Assembly: GCA_947444305.1 (NCBI GenBank)
Contig: CANEZP010000018.1
Coordinates: 28,604 to 92,603 of the forward strand
Length of the DNA stretch: 64,000 nt
Direction: 5' to 3'
Origin: Pseudobdellovibrionaceae bacterium
GTDB lineage: Bacteria > Bdellovibrionota > Bdellovibrionia > Bdellovibrionales > UBA1609
Each line of letters opens with the position of its first letter. Position 1 is the stretch's first letter. A program made the translations under genes and the position numbers. The notes under the pieces were generated by a model. That model saw only the letters and a list, made by a program, of their open reading frames with translations. It searched no databases and was not told the origin of the DNA. Positions 44,315 through 52,737 of this stretch are shown here, one piece after another.

Positions 44315-44327
44315 GCGGCTACCGATA

Positions 44328-45533
44328 TCACACCCGGTTCATCGCCGCCAGTCCCAAGGAGCCCACGCCGAATAGCCCTGCGCACAGCCAAATCGTGAAG
44401 GGCGCCCCGGCGTAGTCGGCCAAATGACCCCAGGGAAAGCACATCAGCGGTCCGATCGCCGAAAAGCCCATCCCAATGACGGAACCCAGGCGGCCACGGT
44501 ACTGCTCCTCGACGTCCAAATGCATACTGACCGTAAGCGAAGCAAAGGTCAGGTACAGGCCGAAGCCCGTGAGCGACATGCCCGCGACCGTCGAGGCGAG
44601 ATTCGGCATCCAAGGCATGAGGACCAGCACGCAAAAAACCAAAGGTACCCCGAGCAACAAAGCCCGAATGGGCTGCTTCGGTTTGATCACCGCGAAGGTT
44701 AGCGCGCCCGCCATCGAACCCATCGCGGGGAAGGCGAACACGGCGCCGAATTCCTGCGCATCGAGGTGAAAACGCCCTTGCACGTAGGCCCGAAAAACCG
44801 CGGCCATCATCGGGAACACGCAAGCGATCGTCAGCATCAACTGCAAAATCCGGTAACGGAGCAGGGGATGGTTCGCGATGTACCTCAAGCCATCGCGCAG
44901 TGACTGCGTTTTGTTCGGTAAAGCCATCACCGCCGTGCGCGGCAAAACTTCGACCCTCGTCAAAACAAACGCGACCAAAAAATAAGTAACGGCGTCGAAC
45001 AAAAACACGAGCGAGGGACCGTGCCACGCCATCAACCACGCCGCGATGAACGGGCCCAAAGTGCGAGACGCGTGGAAGTTCGTCGAGTTGAGCGCGATCG
45101 CTTGCTGAAAATCTTCGCGCGGGACCATCCGCACCGTCAGCGCTTGAAACGCCGGCGAATCGTAAGAAATGATCACGCCCTCGATCAGACCGAACACGAG
45201 CAGGTGCCACACCTCGATGTGCCCGTACTCGGTTAGGGCGGTAAGGATCAGCGCCGAAATGCCGAGCAAGGATTTCGTGCGGATGATTAGCTTGCGCACG
45301 TCGGTGCGGTCGACGAGGACTCCGCCTTGCAGAATTAAAAATAAACACGGCACCGCGATCGCGAGATTAATATTTCCGAGCGCGCCGCTCGAACCCGTGG
45401 CCGAGAGAATAATCCACGAGCGCGCGAGATCGTGCGACCACGAGCCCACGAGCGAAAGCGTTTGCGCGATAAAGAAATTTCGAAAGTGGCGATGCCGGAA
45501 CGGGGCCAGGCGCGCGCGAAGTAAGTCCGTCAT
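44328..45533 (-). CDS. MFS transporter (MFS_3/EntS-like)
   Basis: 401 residues with 10-12 membrane helices. It opens FRHRHFRNFFIAQTLSLVGSWSHDLARSW, the usual first helix of the transmembrane secretion effector group, and has LVDRTDVRKLIIRTKSLL as motif A. Family members export siderophores, macrolides or unknown small molecules. The substrate cannot be guessed here. Divergent from the aldolase gene, next to the nfu gene. Confidence 0.85.
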   Translation of the reverse strand: MTDLLRARLAPFRHRHFRNFFIAQTLSLVGSWSHDLARSWIILSATGSSGALGNINLAIAVPCLFLILQGGVLVDRTDVRKLIIRTKSLLGISALILTALTEYGHIEVWHLLVFGLIEGVIISYDSPAFQALTVRMVPREDFQQAIALNSTNFHASRTLGPFIAAWLMAWHGPSLVFLFDAVTYFLVAFVLTRVEVLPRTAVMALPNKTQSLRDGLRYIANHPLLRYRILQLMLTIACVFPMMAAVFRAYVQGRFHLDAQEFGAVFAFPAMGSMAGALTFAVIKPKQPIRALLLGVPLVFCVLVLMPWMPNLASTVAGMSLTGFGLYLTFASLTVSMHLDVEEQYRGRLGSVIGMGFSAIGPLMCFPWGHLADYAGAPFTIWLCAGLFGVGSLGLAAMNRV

Positions 45534-45635
45534 TTCCCGGCATTATAAGCCTTGATTTCCCCTCTGCGAGTGAATACTTTTGGGAGCTAAAATTTTTGTG
45601 ACAATATTCAGTGAATTATTCAGGAGAACCACAGC

Positions 45636-46562
45636 ATGACGCCAAGAGTTAGAGAGATCCTCACATGGTACGGAGCCGACAACATCGGTGTCCTCACGAA
45701 CCTCGCCCGCCTTATGAATCATGGCCGCCTCGCGGGTTCCGGTAAATTGGTGATCTTGCCCGTGGATCAAGGTTTCGAACACGGTCCCGCGCGCACCTTC
45801 GGCATGAACCCCGACGCGTACGACCCCTCATATCATTTTAATTTAGCTATCGAATCGGGTTGCAGCGCTTACGCGGCTCCGCTCGGCGCTTTGGAAGTTT
45901 GCGCGCGTGATTACGCCGGCGAAATTCCGATGATCTTAAAAATCAATAATTCGGATTCGCTGTACTCGCCCAAGGGCGATCCGATCTCGGCGCTTACGTC
46001 CTGCGTGGACGATGCTTTGCGCTTAGGTTGCGTCGGCATCGGCTTCACGATTTACCCAGGCTCGACCCAGCGCAAACAACAGTACGAAGAAATCCAAAAA
46101 GCCGCCGCCGAAGCGAAAAAAGCCGGTTTGGTCGTCATCGTCTGGGCTTACGCCCGCGGCGAACAAATCTCGAAAGAGGGCGAGACCGCCATCGACGTCA
46201 TCGCTTACTCGGCGCAGATCGCCTGCCAACTCGGCGCGCACATCGTAAAAGTAAAACCGCCCACCGCGCACATCGAGCAAGCGGCCGCCGCCAAAGTTTA
46301 TAAAGAACAAGGCATCAAAGTCGAAAAGATGAGCGACCGTATCCGTCACGTCGTTGAAAGCTGCTTCGCCGGCAAACGCATCGTGATCTTCAGCGGTGGT
46401 GAAACCAAGACCACCGACGATCTGCTCAAAGAAGTGCGCGAGATGTCGTTAGGCGGCGCTTTCGGTTCGATCATGGGCCGCAACGCTTTCCAACGTCAGA
46501 AAAAAGAATCGCTCAAACTGCTCACCGACGTCATGGACATCTTCAAAGGTAATAATCAGTAA
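45636..46562 (+). CDS. fbaB: Class I fructose-bisphosphate aldolase (DhnA/FbaB type)
   Basis: 308 residues, without metal dependence. It has the archaeal-type class I layout: LVILPVDQGFEHGPARTF, the lysine of the Schiff base in AHIVKVKPP (K205), and a phosphate-binding end IFSGGE and GGAFGSIMGRNAFQR. It cleaves fructose 1,6-bisphosphate in glycolysis or builds it in gluconeogenesis. Ribosome-binding site CAGGAGAACC. Upstream ATTCAGTGAAT (a small palindrome) may be regulatory. Two bases before lysS, so both are probably co-transcribed. Confidence 0.9.
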   Translation: MTPRVREILTWYGADNIGVLTNLARLMNHGRLAGSGKLVILPVDQGFEHGPARTFGMNPDAYDPSYHFNLAIESGCSAYAAPLGALEVCARDYAGEIPMILKINNSDSLYSPKGDPISALTSCVDDALRLGCVGIGFTIYPGSTQRKQQYEEIQKAAAEAKKAGLVVIVWAYARGEQISKEGETAIDVIAYSAQIACQLGAHIVKVKPPTAHIEQAAAAKVYKEQGIKVEKMSDRIRHVVESCFAGKRIVIFSGGETKTTDDLLKEVREMSLGGAFGSIMGRNAFQRQKKESLKLLTDVMDIFKGNNQ

Positions 46563-46563
46563 T

Positions 46564-48069
46564 ATGGATATCAAAACGGACAAGCCCACGCCCACCGCCG
46601 CGCCCGAACGTGAAAACCCGCTCCGTGCGGAGAAGCGTAAGAAACTGCACGCGCTCAAAGAGCTGGGCTTGAATCCGTTTCCGCATAACTTTAAGCCCAC
46701 GCACAAGGCCGGGCCGGTTCTCGCCGCGCACCAGGCGTTCGAGGCGGGCCAGCAAGGCACCGAAGACGTCGTGATGGCCGGCCGCTTGATGACCAAGCGG
46801 GACATGGGCAAAGCGGCGTTCTTCAACTTCCAAGACCAAACGGGCGCTTTGCAAGGCTACGTTCGGCTGGAAGAATTGTCCGAGCAAGACCGCAACTTCT
46901 TTAACCACGTCGATATCGGCGATTTCGTCGGGATCACGGGCCACATCTTTAAAACTAAAAAAGGTGAAGTCTCAATCCATTCGAAAAAGTTCGAGATCAT
47001 TTGCAAAACGATTGAGCCGTTGCCCGAAAAATTTCACGGCGTCGCCGACGTCGAGATCAAGTATCGGCACCGGCACATGGATTTGATCAGCGACATCGAT
47101 TCGCGCAAAGTGTTCGAGACCCGCTCAAAGATCATTCGCGAAGTGCGCCGCTTCTTGGACGACCGCGGTTTCATGGAAGTCGAAACGCCCACGCTGCAAC
47201 CGATCTACGGGGGCGCGGCGGCTTATCCGTTTTCGACCCATCACCGCGCGCTCGACATGAAGTTGTTCCTGAAAATCTCGCCCGAACTTTATTTGAAACG
47301 CCTGATCGTCGGCGGCTTCGAAAAAGTTTACGAGATCGGTAAGAACTTCCGTAACGAAGGTATCGATCGCTCACATAATCCTGAGTTCACGATGCTCGAG
47401 TACTACGAGACTTACACCGACTACATCGACCAGATGAAGCAGTTCGAAGAGTTGGTCGCGCACGTGGTGAAGGCCGTTCACGGCACCACCAAAATCACGT
47501 ACCAAGAAAAAGAGTTAGACTTCACGACCCCGTGGCGTCGCCTCAGCGTTCGCGACGGCATTAAAGAGTTCGGCAAGTTCGATCCCGAAGGCATGAGCGA
47601 AGACGAGCTGTTCAAAAAATGCCGCGAGCTCGGCTCCGATATGAAGGCGCCCGGCACCCGCGGTGAAATGTGGATGGAAGCCTTCGACCTTTGCGTCGAA
47701 AAGAACTTATGGCACCCCACGATCATCATGGATTTCCCGGTCGAGATTTCGCCGCTCACCAAATCGCACCGCTCGGTCAAAGGTTTGGTCGAACGCTTCG
47801 AGCCCGTTTGCGCGGGCATGGAGATCGGTAACTCATACTCCGAGCTCAACGATCCCGAAGAGCAACTTGCGCGTTTAGAAGAACAAGAGGAATCGCGCAA
47901 GATCGACGAGGAAGCCCAGCCCATGGACGAAGATTTCGTCTACGCCATCGAAACGGGCATGCCGCCGACGGGTGGGGTAGGCATCGGCATCGACCGCCTG
48001 GTCATGTTGCTGACCAATCAAACATCGATTCGCGATATCATTTTCTTCCCGACCATGCGTCACAAATAA
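46564..48069 (+). CDS. lysS: Lysyl-tRNA synthetase, class II
   Basis: 501 residues. N-terminal OB-fold (VVMAGRLMTKRDMGKAAFFNFQD), motif 1 RSKIIREVRRFLDDRGFMEVETPTL, motif 2 NFRNEGIDRSHNPEFTMLEYY and motif 3 GGVGIGIDRLVMLLTN are in order. It charges tRNA-Lys with lysine in the cytoplasm. Length and motifs are normal. Followed by a GTG-starting lipoprotein after 12 bases. Confidence 0.95.
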   Translation: MDIKTDKPTPTAAPERENPLRAEKRKKLHALKELGLNPFPHNFKPTHKAGPVLAAHQAFEAGQQGTEDVVMAGRLMTKRDMGKAAFFNFQDQTGALQGYVRLEELSEQDRNFFNHVDIGDFVGITGHIFKTKKGEVSIHSKKFEIICKTIEPLPEKFHGVADVEIKYRHRHMDLISDIDSRKVFETRSKIIREVRRFLDDRGFMEVETPTLQPIYGGAAAYPFSTHHRALDMKLFLKISPELYLKRLIVGGFEKVYEIGKNFRNEGIDRSHNPEFTMLEYYETYTDYIDQMKQFEELVAHVVKAVHGTTKITYQEKELDFTTPWRRLSVRDGIKEFGKFDPEGMSEDELFKKCRELGSDMKAPGTRGEMWMEAFDLCVEKNLWHPTIIMDFPVEISPLTKSHRSVKGLVERFEPVCAGMEIGNSYSELNDPEEQLARLEEQEESRKIDEEAQPMDEDFVYAIETGMPPTGGVGIGIDRLVMLLTNQTSIRDIIFFPTMRHK

Positions 48070-48081
48070 GGTAGGTTTACG

Positions 48082-48996
48082 GTGCGAATCACGAACGTTC
48101 TTAATATTCGTCTCGCGCCGTTCTTGAATTCGGTCATCGCGATCTTGGTCGCGGTTCACATGTTAAGCGGATGCACGACCCAGCCCACTAAGGTGACCGA
48201 ATCGGAAAAGCGTGATTTCGAAGCCATCATCGATAAATCGGCCCGGCCCATTGAGCTTACCGACCAAACCGTAATTTTGGATGCGCGCTCGAGTTTCGAT
48301 TACGGTTTAAACCGCGTACGTAATTCTATCCATTTTCCCTGGGACAACTTGGCCGAGACCACCGCGAGCGGTGAGGTCATGCGCGATCCGCACCGCGCGG
48401 CCATGCGCTTGTCCCTGAACGGCATCGAACCACACACCCCGGTCGTGATCGTCGGTTACGGCGGCAGCGGCGAAGGTGGTGAGGGACGGTTAGCGTGGAC
48501 GCTGCTTTACCTCGGTGTGCAAGACGTGCAGGTCGCGACCGTTGAAACCTTCCGCAAAAACTATTCGGCCAACGCTTCGCCGCCGGCGAAAAACGTTCCC
48601 GTTTGGCCGGTCAAAGCGCGCGCCGATTTGCAAGTTTCGAGAGATGAGTTCGTGAAGCTGACCAAAGACCCCAAGGGCCGCATGGAAAGCCGCACTTGGA
48701 TCATCGACGTCCGTAGCGATAAAGAATATTTCAATAAAAGCGGTTCGAAGAACGCACCCGACATTAACGCGATTCACGTGCCCTGGAACGAGTTCTACAA
48801 TGACAAAGGTCGCCCCAGCCAAACGCTCAAGGCGAAATTGCAAGCGGTCAACGTCTTGCCGGGCGACCGCGTGATTTTGGTTTCGAACAAAGGTGTGCGT
48901 TCGGGCGCAGCGGCTTACGCGCTCTTGGCTTTGGGCTTCAACCGCGTGCAAAATTTCACCGCGGGCTGGAACTCTCTTTTAACCGATCGCTCTTAA
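48082..48996 (+). CDS. Lipoprotein with two rhodanese-like domains, apparently without catalytic Cys
   Basis: 304 residues from GTG. Lipobox HMLSGC (C31) follows a hydrophobic stretch. Two rhodanese domains: about 55-165 (VILDARSSFDYGLNRVRNSIHFPW) and 195-300 (WIIDVRSDKEYF...INAIHVPWNEF). At the catalytic position the first reads VVIVGYGGSGEG and the second VILVSNKGVRSG, where rhodaneses have Cys; neither has it, so no sulfur transfer is expected. It may bind rather than transfer. Co-transcription with lysS is possible. Confidence 0.75.
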   Translation: MRITNVLNIRLAPFLNSVIAILVAVHMLSGCTTQPTKVTESEKRDFEAIIDKSARPIELTDQTVILDARSSFDYGLNRVRNSIHFPWDNLAETTASGEVMRDPHRAAMRLSLNGIEPHTPVVIVGYGGSGEGGEGRLAWTLLYLGVQDVQVATVETFRKNYSANASPPAKNVPVWPVKARADLQVSRDEFVKLTKDPKGRMESRTWIIDVRSDKEYFNKSGSKNAPDINAIHVPWNEFYNDKGRPSQTLKAKLQAVNVLPGDRVILVSNKGVRSGAAAYALLALGFNRVQNFTAGWNSLLTDRS

Positions 48997-48999
48997 AAC

Positions 49000-49929
49000 C
49001 TACCGGCGACGTCGCACATGTCTGTAGCGGCGGCCCGTACCGTCGCGGGTGGTCCACGAGTAAGTGGTGCGCGTGTACGTAACCCGCGGTCGGCTTTCGG
49101 CGCGGGCTTCCCGTCGTCGCTCCCGGCGCTCCCTGAGCAGCGCCCGTCGTGATTCCCGTTTAGAAACTTTCGGTGGCTCGTCTTCTTCCACGACGGGCCG
49201 GATCTTTGCTCGCGCCGGGATGACCGCGGCGGCGGCGGCGGCTGTGGCGGCGGTGGCGACCGGCCGTGCGTTCTGCTCGCTCTTGCAAGCCGCTTGAAAG
49301 TCGACGGTGTCCGCCGTGAGCGAGGGTGTCCCGACGAACAGCAAAAACTGCGCGGGCTCCTTAAAAATTTCCGGCGGATCGGATTGCGCGCCCGGCATGA
49401 CCGCGATGATTTTAGTTTTGTTGAAAAGATCCGGGCGGCTCATCTTCAAATAAAATACCGGCCCCGCCGCGAGCAGAAAAATCCGGTTCCAATCTATATT
49501 CAAGGCCTGCAAGTGGCGCGTGTTCATCCACCAATAAAACTGAAGGACGGCGACTTCTCTCTCGCGTGCCGTGAGACCCTCCGCGCTTGCACTAACGCCT
49601 AGAAAGGCGGGTGGATGTTGGCTCTCCATAACTTTGAGGAGAAAACCGTAGGATTGCTCGGCCTCGGTCCATGCCTCGTGGCTATCGCGCCCGAAGGCTT
49701 CGGCTTCCGCCTTTAGGTCTTCCGGGGAAACACGGGCCGTTAGCAGCTGCGAAGCCTTTGCCCGAATATTGGCGTGATCTTCGCCGATAAGTAAAATCTG
49801 TTTACCGTATCCGTTTTCGATCCGAAAACCCCGTTTGGTGAGGTCGGGGATCCGGTGTATGTCGCAAATCTCCGCAACGGCGGTCTTCACCGCGAAAAGG
49901 CTGAAGAGCAAAACCAATTTTATGAACAT
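49000..49929 (-). CDS. Secreted protein with Arg-rich C-terminus
   Basis: 309 residues with signal peptide (MFIKLVLLFSLFAVKTAVAEIC). The mature region contains ILLIGEDHANIRAKAS, which could be a TraB/GumN-like first motif (GxDH), but the second is not seen. After an Ala-rich segment (ATAATAAAAAAV) the tail is very basic (RALLRERRERRREARAES, then YRHVRRRR). Function unknown; the tail may bind nucleic acid or polysaccharide. Convergent with the rhodanese lipoprotein gene. Confidence 0.6.
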   Translation of the reverse strand: MFIKLVLLFSLFAVKTAVAEICDIHRIPDLTKRGFRIENGYGKQILLIGEDHANIRAKASQLLTARVSPEDLKAEAEAFGRDSHEAWTEAEQSYGFLLKVMESQHPPAFLGVSASAEGLTAREREVAVLQFYWWMNTRHLQALNIDWNRIFLLAAGPVFYLKMSRPDLFNKTKIIAVMPGAQSDPPEIFKEPAQFLLFVGTPSLTADTVDFQAACKSEQNARPVATAATAAAAAAVIPARAKIRPVVEEDEPPKVSKRESRRALLRERRERRREARAESRPRVTYTRTTYSWTTRDGTGRRYRHVRRRR

Positions 49930-50072
49930 TTAATCTCCTTCGCGCGCGCGCAGTATCGCCGGCGTCGGTATTATGCCGGAAGACTTGCGCGTCAAAGATT
50001 ATTTGCTTCACGATAAACAAACTAGAAATGTGTGCTTAATACAGGTGGGGCTGCGCACGTAAATCTTAGAAT

Positions 50073-50915
50073 TTAAAGCTCTTTGAACTTACGAATCGCT
50101 TCGAATAACCGGGGCGGGCAGCCGGCAAAAAGTTCGGGGTTGAGCGCCCAATGGTCGAGACCGGATCTCTTGATTATTTTGCCCTTTGCTCGTTTACCAA
50201 ATGCGGCGCCTAAGCGCGTGCGCAAGATCCTTACGTCGTCCATGGAAAGTTCAGAGGTCCCACTGTCGATTGCGAGATGGATGTTTAGAAAAGCTAAGCT
50301 CTTCGGCCGACAGTCGTTTTCCTTTAAGAGTTGAACGAAGCTGAGTAAACTACCCGAGAGGTGAACATATTCCGCCCCGAAATAAAGATAGTTTTTCTCA
50401 GGGTGAAACCAAAAGCGGTCGGCCTGAATGTTCTCCGGTGCCGGCGTGTCGATCCAGATGAAACCTTTGTTGGTTAAAGGTACGATTCGCGATGCGAGAT
50501 CTTTTCCGAAATTCTTTTTCAGCTTCTTAGCGATGCGGTTCACGACGGTATTGAGATAATTAAGGCTGAAATCCCGGTCCTTCTTTTTGAAAACACTTTC
50601 TTGGATGCGCTCGAATTCGGTGCGGGAAAAAGGTTTGTCGCCAAAAACGATATTTTCGAAGACTTCGTACTCAAGCTCGCTGAGCTGGACGATCGTTTTG
50701 CCCTGACGCAAGAAGCGGGTACTGGGGTTTAGTTCAATGCCTTCGCTCGTAAGGGTGTAGTCGTGCAGCCCGCCGATCCCCCGGACCTCAAGGTCGGCCT
50801 TGCAAGAGCCCGCGTAGGCCTGCGGCCAAAATACAGCGAGTAAGATAAAAATTATCGGAGATAAGCGTTTTATGACGGGCCCTTTGTAAAGGGCCGACAA
50901 AATTGCAAGGACCAC
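50073..50915 (-). CDS. Apparently exported protein with two winged-helix (OmpR-type) folds
   Basis: 280 residues from GTG 50915, the only reasonable start. An N-terminal hydrophobic segment after KRLSP (IIFILLAVFWPQAYAGSC) looks like a signal peptide. Residues about 58-156 have the pattern of an OmpR/ToxR DNA-binding wing domain: GIELNPSTRFLRQGKTIVQL, SELEYEVFENIV, SRTEFERIQESVF, YLNTVVNRIAKKLKKNF, VPLTNKGFIWI. Residues about 168-258 repeat it in weaker form (NYLYFGAEYVHLSGSLLSF, RILRTRLGAAFG, IIKRSGLDHWAL). Export of a DNA-binding fold is unusual. A perfect 8-bp palindromic stem GGCCCTTT/AAAGGGCC overlaps the 5' end. Slightly A/T-richer than its neighbours. Confidence 0.55.
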   Translation of the reverse strand: MVLAILSALYKGPVIKRLSPIIFILLAVFWPQAYAGSCKADLEVRGIGGLHDYTLTSEGIELNPSTRFLRQGKTIVQLSELEYEVFENIVFGDKPFSRTEFERIQESVFKKKDRDFSLNYLNTVVNRIAKKLKKNFGKDLASRIVPLTNKGFIWIDTPAPENIQADRFWFHPEKNYLYFGAEYVHLSGSLLSFVQLLKENDCRPKSLAFLNIHLAIDSGTSELSMDDVRILRTRLGAAFGKRAKGKIIKRSGLDHWALNPELFAGCPPRLFEAIRKFKEL

Positions 50916-50936
50916 GCCCGGATGGGTCAGCGGATT

Positions 50937-50968
50937 GTTAGGATTAGTACAGCTGCTTCCAAACGTTG
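50937..50968 (-). repeat. Direct repeat, copy 1 of the fibre 3' end
   Basis: A 32-base stretch with one mismatch to 52706-52737, which is the 3' end of the giant fibre gene. On the reverse strand it encodes NVWKQLY and the stop, then 7 further shared bases. Confidence 0.85.
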
Positions 50969-51006
50969 GTCTCGGTGAACAAGTTGATAACGGTGCCCTT
51001 ATGGTT
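50944..51006 (-). pseudogene. Remnant of a fibre protein C-terminus
   Basis: Reading the reverse strand gives 20 codons ending VINLFTETNVWKQLY and a stop; the frame closes at TAA 51007-51009. The giant fibre protein at 52713 ends WVYTVNNVWKQLY. The remnant therefore looks like the tail of a second, otherwise lost fibre gene, overlapping the 3' end of the 50999 gene. Confidence 0.6.
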
Positions 51007-52618
51007 TTACGCCTCGTACCGTCAGCGTATCTAAAACCTTCGGTCCGGCCATTAATGTGAAGGTATATGTGTCTTCTTGGATCCAGTTAGCAAGGGAGGT
51101 TCCGGTCATGCCGCTGTTAGAAAATAATTTACCGTATCCACCGGCTGGTTTCTTCCCCTGATATACGTATACGGTTAGAGTCTCGTTCCCTAATCCAGGT
51201 GCCGACCAATACATCCGCAATGAGCAAACCTTTGATTTTTTGTCTAGGACACATGAACCGGATTGTTTTTCACTTACGATTTTGCCTGAGAGTTGTACGC
51301 CGAAAACCGAAGTGGAGGCAATGGCTGTCGAGTTACCTGAGAATTCCGAACTTGGCCAAAGGTTGAAATCAAATGACCCAGGGGTAATCCAAGGCGCCTC
51401 TTGCGACCCGTTAAGACCCTTTGCAAACAATTTTGGTACAGTAGCTTTAGCAGAACTCACCGTCACGTAAGGCTCTTCCGGAAGTCGCGTATTCCAAACG
51501 ACGTTCGTGGAGCAAGTTTTGTTAGAATTTATGGTACAAATCGCCGGCGATACCTTTATCGTCGGTTTGCTTGAAGCGACCGCTCCTAGATAGTTAGTGT
51601 AATCTTCCGGAAAATCTAAATCGAAATGGGTTGTGTTGTTAGCAAACAGCGGCCATTGCATGATCGCGCGGATATTTAAACCCAGCTCGCTTTTCGATCT
51701 TAAAAACTGCGAGTAAGAGTTGAGATCGTTATAGTTGGCCTCCTGAATCAAAACGCTTTTTTGTAGTTCGCCCGTCTTTTTCAAATCGGCGGCTATCCAC
51801 TCCAGTTGCTGGAAAACGCTGAGTGCAACGCGATCGTAAACATCGACGGCGTAAGATTTCGGCATGATACCGGTTTTGGATAGATTGAAAATGTAAATGG
51901 CTAAACGGTTTGGACTCGGGATAATGGAAAAGCCGTATGAGTTGTTGTTACCAAAGATATGGTTATAGTCCGTCCATAAACGACGGACATAGTTTTCCGT
52001 CTGACCTTCGGTGATTCCCGCGAGTTCTACTCCGAGATCGTAAACGACAGTCAAGTTCCGGCTCTTAGTTATCGTGTTTGTTGCCTTGACGGTGCTGGCA
52101 ATAAAATTCCAGTTCTCTTGATATTTCGCTTCATCCCAATCTTTCCATGCATTCGAACTGGCGGTGCTCTGCGCGGCGAAGCGCACTTGTACCTCGTCGA
52201 ATTTTAGGTCGGCGATCCAATTTAATATCGTGATTAGGTTTTCTGTATGCTGGGGTGATAACTTGCCGCCGTCTGAAGCAACTACGTGTGCGTAAACGTC
52301 GTGATAAACTTTTGAAGAAACTTTCTTTAATGGAGCGTACCAGATCACCAGCGCAATTTTGCGTTGGCCATTTTTTCTCATTACGGCCAGCTCGGCTTTC
52401 ACCCGTTCGGGCTCGAAATGCATGGTTCCGATGAGAGGTCTGAGCGCGAGTGGTTGAGTCCATAATTTTGCGTCCGCAGGATAGCTTGTAATGCTATAGG
52501 TGGGGAAATTCGATCCGCCGACCTCAAGTATCTCAGTGCCGTCGGCTTTTGCCGTCAAGCCAGACCCGAGCGTAAGAATCACTAAAAACATCAGATTTTG
52601 CAGCCGGACTTTGGTCAT
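50999..52618 (-). CDS. Secreted protein, possible glycosidase-like fold with Ig-like end
   Basis: About 539 residues from ATG 52618 (the frame reaches TTG 52642) with signal peptide (MTKVRLQNLMFLVILTLGSGLTAKA). The first 350 residues alternate strands and helices (RKIALVIWYAPL, NLITILNWIADLKFDEVQVRFA, LTVVYDLGVEL, AIMQWPLF) and look like a TIM-barrel of glycosidase type, though no active site is identified. The last 180 residues form two beta-sandwich-like units with paired Cys (AICTINSNKTCSTNV, SCVLDKKSKVCSLRMYW). The gene is A/T-rich (about 42% G+C in sampled lines). It sits between the fibre gene and the fibre remnant, as if inserted. Confidence 0.55.
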   Translation of the reverse strand: MTKVRLQNLMFLVILTLGSGLTAKADGTEILEVGGSNFPTYSITSYPADAKLWTQPLALRPLIGTMHFEPERVKAELAVMRKNGQRKIALVIWYAPLKKVSSKVYHDVYAHVVASDGGKLSPQHTENLITILNWIADLKFDEVQVRFAAQSTASSNAWKDWDEAKYQENWNFIASTVKATNTITKSRNLTVVYDLGVELAGITEGQTENYVRRLWTDYNHIFGNNNSYGFSIIPSPNRLAIYIFNLSKTGIMPKSYAVDVYDRVALSVFQQLEWIAADLKKTGELQKSVLIQEANYNDLNSYSQFLRSKSELGLNIRAIMQWPLFANNTTHFDLDFPEDYTNYLGAVASSKPTIKVSPAICTINSNKTCSTNVVWNTRLPEEPYVTVSSAKATVPKLFAKGLNGSQEAPWITPGSFDFNLWPSSEFSGNSTAIASTSVFGVQLSGKIVSEKQSGSCVLDKKSKVCSLRMYWSAPGLGNETLTVYVYQGKKPAGGYGKLFSNSGMTGTSLANWIQEDTYTFTLMAGPKVLDTLTVRGVKP

Positions 52619-52705
52619 ATGGACTGTTCGGAAAATTGCCAAAAATGCTTAAATCTTTTAGCGAGTTGGTGTCGGAAGTACCAATTTGAGAAACAGCCGG
52701 CAGAC

Positions 52706-52737
52706 GTTAGGATTAGTACAGCTGTTTCCAAACGTTG
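52706..52737 (-). repeat. Direct repeat, copy 2 (3' end of the giant fibre gene)
   Basis: Matches 50937-50968 with one mismatch. Covers the last codons, the stop and a few bases beyond. Confidence 0.85.

Noticed and set aside
44311..45348. 345-codon minus-strand frame
   Set aside because: Lies in another frame of the MFS gene, is rich in Arg, and has no motif.
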